Assembly (NCBI GenBank): GCA_029931905.1
Contig: JAOZRH010000099.1
Location: 1 to 7,588 of the forward strand
Source: Fidelibacterota bacterium
GTDB lineage: Bacteria > Fidelibacterota > Fidelibacteria > Fidelibacterales > Fidelibacteraceae
DNA: 7,588 bases
Reading direction: 5' to 3'
In this document: positions 1 through 5,578 of the stretch, in pieces
How the letters are laid out: every line of letters starts with the position of its first letter
Position numbering within the stretch: the first letter of the stretch is position 1
Position numbers and translations under genes: made by a program
Notes under the pieces: generated by a model
What the model saw: the letters and a program-made list of their open reading frames with translations, nothing else
Database searches by the model: none
What the model was told of the DNA's origin: nothing

Positions 1-2213
1 TTACTATTAGCAATCATAACTTGCCCGACAGAGATTGATCCGTCATTTGAAGGTAATTCTGAAGGCAAATAAACTGTAAAATTATGGTTTGTTAATATTT
101 TATATATATTCTCGACGATGATTTTATTTTGCATCACTCCACCAGCTAATACAACTTTTTTTATGCCAGATTTTTTTGATGTTCTCATAACTGTTTCCAA
201 AGTGAATTGAATAATTGTGTTATGAAATGATTCGGCAATTTTGTTTTTTGAAACTCCATTTTGAATATCTTTCACAATTTCGTTTAACATCGTTTGAATA
301 ATTATTTTACCATTTTGGATTTCATAAGAATATATTTTAGCATTTTTTATATTGTTTTCGTTGCACAAAAATTGCAAAGCCATTGCCGATTGAGCTTCAA
401 AACTTATTTCTGGAAACAATCCCAACATTGTTCCAACGCAATCAAATAATCTTCCCATACTTGAAGTTTTGAAAGTGTTGAAATTATTTTTTATCTGTTT
501 TGAAATTATATTTTTTTCTAATTGCGAAATATCTTGTAAAAATTCAGTATCAATTTCAGCTTGTTTTAAATATGCATAAGCAATTCTAATTGGTTTTCTA
601 ATTGCAGAATCTCCACCTGGAAGTGGCATATATTCAAGATGAAAAAGTCGTTCAAATTTATTGTAATCGGCGATCATTATTTCGCCACCCCAAATATTTT
701 CGTCAGTTCCATAGCCTGTTCCATCATATACAACCCCAATTACAGGTTCATTGATATTATGTTCTGTCATTATTCCGGCAATATGAGCGTGATGATGTTG
801 AATTTTTACTGTCGGAATATTTTGTTTATCAGCAAATCTTGTTGTGTAAAAATCGGGTTGCATATCACAAGCGATTAATTCTGGTTTGATATTGAACCAT
901 TTTTTATATTTTTCCAGCATCTCAAAATAGAAGTCGATTGTATTTTTAGAAAACGAATTTCCAATATAAGGTGAGAGAAAAAGCTGTTTGTTTTTTGTTA
1001 AAGAGAATGTGATTTTTAGAGCTGAACCCATTCCCAAAGTTGGAATTGTATTTATTGGTAAATGGATAGGAGAGGGAACAAAGCCACGAGATCGTCTGAT
1101 TATTAGATTGTTTTTTTCTATTGGAATAATTACAGAATCATCTGAACGATTTAAAATCGGACGATTATTTGTTAGAAAATAGTCGCATATATTTTGTAGT
1201 GGTTTTTCTTCTTTACTTATTGGATCGTTATTTATATTTCCGGAAGTCATCACGAGAAATTTTAATTCGTCATCAAATAATAAGTAGTGAATTGGTGCAT
1301 AAGGAATAAAAACTCCAATATTTGGATTTTTGGGAGCGATGAATTTTGATAAAATACTTTCCTTTTTTTTCAGAATTAAAATTGGTGCTTCAACTGATTT
1401 TATCGTCTCCAAATTTTCGTTTTTTAATTCTACAATTGTTGATAAATCTTTTTCTTTGCACATAACTGCAAATGGTTTTGATGGGCGAGTTTTTAAATTT
1501 CGTAATCGTTTTACAGTTTCAGAATTAGTTGCATCACAGGCGAGATGAAATCCACCAATTCCCTTTATTGCAATAATTTTTCCAGCTTTTAATAATTCTA
1601 CTGCATCTGTTATCGGATTTTTTGTAGAAATTTGTTTTAGCGATTTATCTAATAATTCAAATTTTGGACCGCATTCTGCACAAGCGATTGGTTGAGCATG
1701 AAATCTTCTGTCGAGTGGATTTTTATATTCATTTTCACAATAATCGCACATTTTAAAATCTTTCATTGTTGTCATTGGTCTATCGTAAGGAGTATTTTCA
1801 ATTATAGAAAAACGAGGTCCGCAATTGGTACAATTTATAAAAGGGTAGAGGTGTCTTTTATCTTTTTCATCAAACATTTCATTTATACAATCTTCACAAA
1901 CTGCTAAGTCTGGCGATAATAAAGTTGTTCCAATTTGCTGTTTACTTTTTTTTATTGTGAAATTTGTAAAATTTTGATTAGGAATATTATTTACTTTGAA
2001 ATATTTAATTTTTGAAGCTGGTGGATTTTCAATTTGAATTTTTTCGATAAATATTTTTAATGAATTATCATCACCACTTACAATAATTTCTACACCATTA
2101 GAGGTATTTATTACAAATCCGGTAAGATTTTGTTTAATTGCTGTTTTATAAACAAAAGGGCGGAAACCCACCCCTTGTACTATTCCATTAATTGCTATCT
2201 GTTTTGTTTTCAT
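1..2213 (-). CDS. hypF: Carbamoyltransferase HypF, [NiFe]-hydrogenase maturation (C-terminal end cut by window edge)
   Basis: HypF uses carbamoyl phosphate and ATP to carbamoylate the C-terminal cysteine of HypE; that group becomes the CN ligand of the [NiFe]-hydrogenase iron. It acts in the cytoplasm. From ATG at 2213 the frame runs 737 codons without a stop to the window edge; E. coli HypF is about 750 residues, so only a few are missing. Domains: acylphosphatase, about 1-90 (VQGVGFRPF, Arg18; Asn36); two zinc fingers of form C-x2-C-x18-C-x2-C (Cys106/109/128/131 and Cys156/159/178/181); YrdC-like domain, about 195-380 (KGIGGFHLACDA, RPSKPFAVMC, TSGN); Kae1-like domain, about 390-737 (HHHAH at 473-477, DGTGYGTD at 497-504, SSMGRLFD, LAGGVMQN, and SNDGSISVGQ near the end). 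All expected motifs are intact. No clear Shine-Dalgarno precedes the ATG. It follows serA by 58 bp with a hairpin between, so it may be read through or separately promoted. No other hyp or hydrogenase gene is visible. Confidence 0.97.
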   Translation of the reverse strand, partial: MKTKQIAINGIVQGVGFRPFVYKTAIKQNLTGFVINTSNGVEIIVSGDDNSLKIFIEKIQIENPPASKIKYFKVNNIPNQNFTNFTIKKSKQQIGTTLLSPDLAVCEDCINEMFDEKDKRHLYPFINCTNCGPRFSIIENTPYDRPMTTMKDFKMCDYCENEYKNPLDRRFHAQPIACAECGPKFELLDKSLKQISTKNPITDAVELLKAGKIIAIKGIGGFHLACDATNSETVKRLRNLKTRPSKPFAVMCKEKDLSTIVELKNENLETIKSVEAPILILKKKESILSKFIAPKNPNIGVFIPYAPIHYLLFDDELKFLVMTSGNINNDPISKEEKPLQNICDYFLTNNRPILNRSDDSVIIPIEKNNLIIRRSRGFVPSPIHLPINTIPTLGMGSALKITFSLTKNKQLFLSPYIGNSFSKNTIDFYFEMLEKYKKWFNIKPELIACDMQPDFYTTRFADKQNIPTVKIQHHHAHIAGIMTEHNINEPVIGVVYDGTGYGTDENIWGGEIMIADYNKFERLFHLEYMPLPGGDSAIRKPIRIAYAYLKQAEIDTEFLQDISQLEKNIISKQIKNNFNTFKTSSMGRLFDCVGTMLGLFPEISFEAQSAMALQFLCNENNIKNAKIYSYEIQNGKIIIQTMLNEIVKDIQNGVSKNKIAESFHNTIIQFTLETVMRTSKKSGIKKVVLAGGVMQNKIIVENIYKILTNHNFTVYLPSELPSNDGSISVGQVMIANS

Positions 2214-2218
2214 AGATT

Positions 2219-2248
2219 ATTGTAAATTAAGAGAAGCCATATCTTCAA
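2219..2248 (-). promoter_or_regulatory. Possible hypF promoter giving a leaderless mRNA
   Basis: On the minus strand TTGAAG (2243-2248) and TACAAT (2219-2224) are separated by 18 bp. Only five bases lie between the TACAAT hexamer and the hypF ATG, so transcription would begin at or next to the start codon. That fits the lack of a Shine-Dalgarno before hypF. The -35 element overlaps the loop of the adjoining hairpin. In DNA this AT-rich such matches arise easily by chance, so this is a hypothesis. Confidence 0.3.
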
Positions 2249-2263
2249 AATATAGCTTCTCTT
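2229..2263 (-). terminator. Hairpin between serA and hypF (possible terminator or attenuator)
   Basis: An inverted repeat with 9-bp outer arms (2229-2237 and 2255-2263, core AGAGAAGC/GCTTCTCT), one mismatch and 4 further A/T pairs encloses a 7-base loop. It is the strongest hairpin I found between genes. It starts about 8 bases after the serA stop codon, where a terminator would sit. Read on the minus strand, the 3' side continues AATTTACA, a poor U-tract. Read on the plus strand, a run of five T follows. Termination of the serine operon may therefore be partial, with read-through into hypF. Confidence 0.45.
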
Positions 2264-2271
2264 TTTGTAAA

Positions 2272-3165
2272 CTATTTCTTCAATTCTTTCACAATATTTT
2301 CTGCAATCTGAATTCCAACTCTGACAGTTGCTTGAATTGTAGCTGCTCCAATATGTGGAGTGGCAGAAACATTTGGATGACTGGCCAATTCTTTATTGAA
2401 ATTTGGTTCGTTTTCCCAAACATCAATTCCAGCACCACCAACTTTTCCAGAATTTAAGTTGTCCAATAATGCTTTTTCGTCAATTAATCCACCTCTTGCT
2501 CCATTAATCAAATAAACACCGTCTTTCATTTTTTGTATTTCACTATTTCCAATAAGTGTTTTTTCTAATTTAGGAAGATGTAAAGAAATAATATCTGCTT
2601 CGGAATATATTTCATCAAGCGATACGACTTTTATATCTAAATCTGTTTTAATGTCCATAATATCATTTACAATTACTTTCATTCCAAGTGCAATTGCTTT
2701 TTTTGCAACTATTTTTCCAATTGCTCCGAACCCAACAATTCCTAAAATTCTTCCATCAAGCTCAAAACCCTTATATGATTTTTTAAGCCATTTACCTTCT
2801 CGCATAGAAATATTTGATTGATGAATAAACCTTGAAAGTGCAAAAATATGAGCGATTGCAAGTTCACCTGCAGATGCTGAATTAGCTCCGGGAGTATTTA
2901 ATGTCGGAATTCCTTTAGTTTTTGCATATTTGTGATCAATATTATCAATTCCTGTTCCAGCTCTTGCAATAAATTTTAATTTAATTCCAGCATCTATAAC
3001 TTCTTTTGGAACTTTTGTTGCAGAGCGAACAATCATTCCGTCATATTGAGGAATCGCCTGAATAAGATCATCTAAATTAAAATGTTCAATATGAAAATCA
3101 ATTCCATTGTTTTCTAAAATATTTTGGCCATCTTTTCCCAATCCATCGCAAATTAAAATATTCAT
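2272..3165 (-). CDS. serA: D-3-phosphoglycerate dehydrogenase, short form without ACT domain
   Basis: A D-isomer-specific 2-hydroxyacid dehydrogenase of 297 residues. The expected reaction is NAD-dependent oxidation of 3-phosphoglycerate to 3-phosphohydroxypyruvate, the first step of serine synthesis, in the cytoplasm. Visible features: RAGTGIDNID near 68-77 and NTPGANSASAGE near 90-101; a Rossmann motif GFGAIG at 145-150 with Asp168 at the end of the second strand, which favours NAD over NADP; and the catalytic triad Arg224 (GARGG), Glu253 (ENEP) and His271 (PHIGAAT). The protein ends right after the catalytic and cofactor domains. It lacks the C-terminal ACT domain by which serine inhibits longer SerA proteins. 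The ATG at 3165 has AGAGAG about 8 bases upstream. It lies 15 bp after the aminotransferase stop, so the two are surely co-transcribed. A related hydroxypyruvate or glyoxylate reductase is possible, but the partner gene supports SerA. Confidence 0.9.
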   Translation of the reverse strand: MNILICDGLGKDGQNILENNGIDFHIEHFNLDDLIQAIPQYDGMIVRSATKVPKEVIDAGIKLKFIARAGTGIDNIDHKYAKTKGIPTLNTPGANSASAGELAIAHIFALSRFIHQSNISMREGKWLKKSYKGFELDGRILGIVGFGAIGKIVAKKAIALGMKVIVNDIMDIKTDLDIKVVSLDEIYSEADIISLHLPKLEKTLIGNSEIQKMKDGVYLINGARGGLIDEKALLDNLNSGKVGGAGIDVWENEPNFNKELASHPNVSATPHIGAATIQATVRVGIQIAENIVKELKK

Positions 3166-3180
3166 AATATCATCTCTCTT

Positions 3181-4260
3181 TTATAATGTTTTAATTGTTT
3201 CTGTTAAAATTGATAATAATTCTTCTAATTCAGACACTCGTCTGTCTGCTATATGTGCAATTCTAAAGGTTTTTTCTTTTAAATTTCCATATCCGTTTGA
3301 AATTACATACCCGAGTTCACCAATTTTTTTATTTAATTCAGCAACAGAAATTCCTCTTGTGTTTTTTATTGCCGAAACAGTATTAGATTCAAATCCTGCT
3401 TTTGGAAACATCTCAAACCCATTTTCTGCTACCCAATTTCTTGTAATTTTTGCCATTTCAATATGTCTTGCATAACGATTATCTTGACCTTCTTCATTTA
3501 AAATATATTCCAATTGTTTGTTGAGTGCGAACATATGAGGAAGGGAAGGTGTTGAAGGATATTGAAAAGGTTTTTTTACTACATATTTATATAGTTCAAG
3601 TAAATCAAAATAAGTGCCACGATTTTTAACCAGTTTAGCATGTTCTAGTGCATTTTCAGAGACCGAACAGATGGATAATCCTGGTGGTAAACCTATAGCT
3701 TTTTGAGTAGAAGTAATACATACATCAATTCCGAGTTTATCAACTTCGATTTTTACTCCAGCCATAGATGAAACGGCATCAACTAACCACAATACATCTG
3801 GATATTTTTTACGAACTTCTGCAATCTCTTTTACTGGATTCATTAAACCAGTAGAGGTTTCATTATGAGTAACTGTGAATACATCATATTTACCAGTGGA
3901 TAAATATTTGTCAACAGTTTCTGCCATCGTAGGATTTCCCCATTCTACAGTTACATGATCAACTGGAATATTATTTGATTGTGCCAATGTATGCCATCTG
4001 TCACCAAAAGCTCCAACAGAAAATACAACAGCTCTTTGTGCAGTTAATGAGCGAATTGAGCCCTCCATTAAGCCTGTTCCAGAAGAAGATGATAGTAAAA
4101 TTGGGTTTTTTGTATAAAAAAGTTTTTGAATATTTTTCGAAATGTTTTGTTGTAAAATCGTCGCATCTTTACTACGATGTCCTATCATTGGTGTACTCAT
4201 TGCTTGCAAAATTTCTGGACGCACATCAACTGGCCCTGGTATAAAAAGTTTCTTGTTCAT
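3181..4260 (-). CDS. Class V PLP-dependent aminotransferase, probable phosphoserine aminotransferase of the alanine-glyoxylate type
   Basis: A fold-type I, class V aminotransferase of 359 residues. The likely role is to convert 3-phosphohydroxypyruvate plus glutamate to phosphoserine, the step after SerA. The function is inferred from the adjacent serA and from known use of this subfamily for serine synthesis in archaea and some bacteria. In the sequence, FIPGPVDVRPEIL opens the protein, as in alanine/serine-glyoxylate aminotransferases; canonical SerC differs. SSSSGTGLMEG near 57-67 binds the cofactor phosphate, Asp161 in VDAVSS contacts the pyridine nitrogen, Lys187 in STQKAIG forms the Schiff base, and FRIAH near 332-336 supplies the substrate carboxylate Arg. 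I chose ATG 4260 because GGAGG lies five bases upstream. An in-frame TTG at 4272 would add four residues but overlaps that GGAGG. Alanine-glyoxylate or serine-glyoxylate activity is an alternative. It is the first gene of the operon, behind the promoter at 4350-4378. Confidence 0.9.
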   Translation of the reverse strand: MNKKLFIPGPVDVRPEILQAMSTPMIGHRSKDATILQQNISKNIQKLFYTKNPILLSSSSGTGLMEGSIRSLTAQRAVVFSVGAFGDRWHTLAQSNNIPVDHVTVEWGNPTMAETVDKYLSTGKYDVFTVTHNETSTGLMNPVKEIAEVRKKYPDVLWLVDAVSSMAGVKIEVDKLGIDVCITSTQKAIGLPPGLSICSVSENALEHAKLVKNRGTYFDLLELYKYVVKKPFQYPSTPSLPHMFALNKQLEYILNEEGQDNRYARHIEMAKITRNWVAENGFEMFPKAGFESNTVSAIKNTRGISVAELNKKIGELGYVISNGYGNLKEKTFRIAHIADRRVSELEELLSILTETIKTL

Positions 4261-4265
4261 CTTTA

Positions 4266-4270
4266 CCTCC
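4266..4270 (-). promoter_or_regulatory. Shine-Dalgarno GGAGG fixing the aminotransferase start
   Basis: GGAGG on the minus strand is followed by the five bases TAAAG and then ATG at 4260. An in-frame TTG at 4270-4272 overlaps the first bases of this site, so it cannot be the start served by it. The ATG is therefore preferred. Confidence 0.8.
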
Positions 4271-4349
4271 AATTTAATATTTATTCATACAATAATATAG
4301 TAAAAATATTGCAAATTAAAAAACAATATTCTTCAATTTTATTATAAAC

Positions 4350-4378
4350 ATTATGTATGTAAAATATTATAAAGTCAA
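4350..4378 (-). promoter_or_regulatory. Sigma-70-type promoter of the aminotransferase-serA operon
   Basis: On the minus strand TTGACT (4373-4378) and CATAAT (4350-4355) are separated by exactly 17 bp, each matching the consensus hexamer at five of six positions. Transcription would begin near 4343, giving a leader of roughly 80 nt before the ATG at 4260. The leader is AT-rich. Its only structure I see is a weak 7-bp inverted repeat (4305-4311 with 4324-4330), and nothing in it resembles a known riboswitch. This is the best promoter match in the window. Confidence 0.65.
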
Positions 4379-4408
4379 TAAATGTTTAGTGTTTAATTTA
4401 GTCGATTA

Positions 4409-4783
4409 TTATTCTTGAATTTTATCCAATTCTAATTTTATATAATAAACTACACCCATAATAAATCCGTTTTTAGGAGCATTTAGTGTGATTGATTCGT
4501 GATTATCAACATTAAATGTAATTTTATCTTCGTTATGTGAAATGTAAAAATAACATTCATTATTATTAATAATTTTCTTTTTGAATATTTTTTGATTAAG
4601 TGTTATCATTTGACAATTATTGTATTCAATTTTTATAATTGTGCAATATTGTCTATTAAAATCAAAAACTGGATGAGTTACTGCATAATAATCGTTCGAT
4701 AACTTAACAAATTTATTTTTATTTAATTCTGAGGCGCAAACAGAGACGAAAAACAATAAAATCACTAATAGTATTTTTTTCAT
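4409..4783 (-). CDS. Small exported protein of unknown function
   Basis: I do not recognise a family. The 124-residue product begins with a typical Sec signal peptide: MKK, a hydrophobic stretch through residue 15, and a probable signal peptidase I site after Val-Cys-Ala at residues 15-17. Cys16 follows Val, so a lipobox is unlikely. The mature part, about 107 residues, is rich in Asn, Lys and Ile, has three cysteines (47, 57, 77) and alternating hydrophobic residues suggestive of beta strands, with no further membrane segment. It would act in the periplasm or outside the cell. The ATG at 4783 has GGAG four bases before the codon, which supports real translation. It sits between the ktr and serine operons, 83 bp after ktrA, with a possible promoter of its own. 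Its base composition matches its neighbours. The prediction as a gene is good; the function is open. Confidence 0.75.
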   Translation of the reverse strand: MKKILLVILLFFVSVCASELNKNKFVKLSNDYYAVTHPVFDFNRQYCTIIKIEYNNCQMITLNQKIFKKKIINNNECYFYISHNEDKITFNVDNHESITLNAPKNGFIMGVVYYIKLELDKIQE

Positions 4784-4801
4784 ATTTCTCCATTTTTAAG
4801 T

Positions 4802-4831
4802 TGTATAGAATATAAAAATAATAAACAACAA
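4802..4831 (-). promoter_or_regulatory. Possible promoter of the small exported-protein gene
   Basis: On the minus strand TTGTTG (4826-4831) and TATACA (4802-4807) are spaced by 18 bp, and the -10 ends 18 bases before the ATG at 4783. That leaves room for the GGAG ribosome site in a very short leader. The match is moderate and the surrounding DNA is almost all A and T, so confidence is low. Confidence 0.3.
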
Positions 4832-4856
4832 AACAAATTATTTAATATTTTGTTTT
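4830..4856 (-). terminator. Weak A/T hairpin after ktrA
   Basis: Eight-base arms AAAACAAA and TTTGTTTT (4849-4856 and 4830-4837 on the plus strand) enclose an 11-base loop, beginning about ten bases after the ktrA stop. On the transcribed strand the 3' arm is itself T-rich. The stem has a single G-C pair, so it would be a poor intrinsic terminator. I list it for its position only. Confidence 0.22.
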
Positions 4857-4866
4857 TAAATAAGTG

Positions 4867-5550
4867 TCAATTTACATTTTTCAAAAAAGATGAGATAGAT
4901 TTTTTTGTTCCAACTGCGATTAATGTATCATTTTCTTTTAATGGAATGTTTTCAAAATTTGTTGGATGGATTTTTTTAATAGAGCCGTCTTCTTCGTTTA
5001 TTTCTTTTAGTGCAATAATATTAATATCGTGTTTTTGTCGGATATTTAGCTCAATTATTGTTTTATTATAGTATTTTTTTGAAATTACAAATTCACCTAA
5101 ATATATTCCCGGAGCAAATTCTTTTACAAAATTTATTCCATCATAAAATAATTTTATTGCTGTTTCATTTCCTTGTTGTTTTTCTGGAAATAGGGTTTCA
5201 ACAACATCCATTTTATCTAATATTTGTGTTTGAATCTCTTTTATTGCTCTTGTATAAATCTTTTTCACACCAAATTTCATAAGTATTCCAACGGTAAGAA
5301 TATTAGCTTCAAAAGATTCTCCCATAGATAAAACAACTATGTCGTCAGGATTTACAAAATGAGAAAGAGCTATTTCATCAGTAGAATTTAACTGTACAGC
5401 ATGATCAAAACCTTCAGCTTTTAAGTTTTCTATAGTTTTAAGATTTTTATCAATAATTGTTATATCAGCATTTAATTTTTTTAGTGTTCTAGCAATTGCT
5501 TTTCCATAAGCACCCATTCCAATAATTACAAATTTCTTTAATTCACTCAT
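4867..5550 (-). CDS. ktrA: KtrA/TrkA-type potassium uptake regulatory subunit (RCK domains)
   Basis: A cytoplasmic gating subunit of 227 residues that forms a nucleotide-binding ring under a KtrB channel and opens or closes it for K+. The N-terminal RCK_N domain (about 5-135) is a Rossmann fold with GMGAYG at 11-16 and the acidic Asp34 ending strand 2 (TIID). The stretch near 77-101, containing EANIL and GVKKIYTRA, is typical of KtrA. The C-terminal RCK_C domain (about 140-225) begins near GIYLGEF. The length fits KtrA with one RCK_N/RCK_C pair; E. coli TrkA is about twice as long, with two. I chose ATG 5550, which has GGTG six bases upstream. In-frame GTG (5559) and TTG (5562) would add three or four residues, but the GGTG overlaps them. 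It starts 28 bp after the ktrB stop and is surely in the same operon, and the neighbour confirms the role. Confidence 0.92.
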   Translation of the reverse strand: MSELKKFVIIGMGAYGKAIARTLKKLNADITIIDKNLKTIENLKAEGFDHAVQLNSTDEIALSHFVNPDDIVVLSMGESFEANILTVGILMKFGVKKIYTRAIKEIQTQILDKMDVVETLFPEKQQGNETAIKLFYDGINFVKEFAPGIYLGEFVISKKYYNKTIIELNIRQKHDINIIALKEINEEDGSIKKIHPTNFENIPLKENDTLIAVGTKKSISSFLKNVN

Positions 5551-5578
5551 TTTTTTCACCAATTTATATTAATATTAT

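Noticed and set aside
639..1907. Four plus-strand open frames of 64-79 codons
   Set aside because: All lie opposite the complete, motif-rich hypF frame, have no ribosome sites and no recognisable products. They are by-products of the opposite strand.
3107..3475. A 122-codon plus-strand open frame
   Set aside because: It overlaps serA and the aminotransferase, both well supported on the minus strand, and its peptide looks like no family.
3975..4244. An 89-codon plus-strand open frame
   Set aside because: It is antisense to the conserved N-terminal part of the aminotransferase and has no start signal.
4270..4272. TTG as the aminotransferase start
   Set aside because: It overlaps the GGAGG that serves ATG 4260, and it has no ribosome site of its own.
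4273..4408. Riboswitch in the region before the aminotransferase
   Set aside because: The predicted leader is only about 80 nt and almost all A and T, with no multi-stem structure or conserved core I recognise.
4411..4420. Palindrome ATTCTTGAAT... (short dyad) as terminator of the small gene
   Set aside because: It lies within the last codons of the gene, is too short, and is not followed by a T-run on the coding strand.
4850..5282. Two overlapping plus-strand open frames of about 73 codons, rich in Phe and Leu
   Set aside because: They are antisense to ktrA; the hydrophobic look comes from reading A/T-rich DNA backwards.
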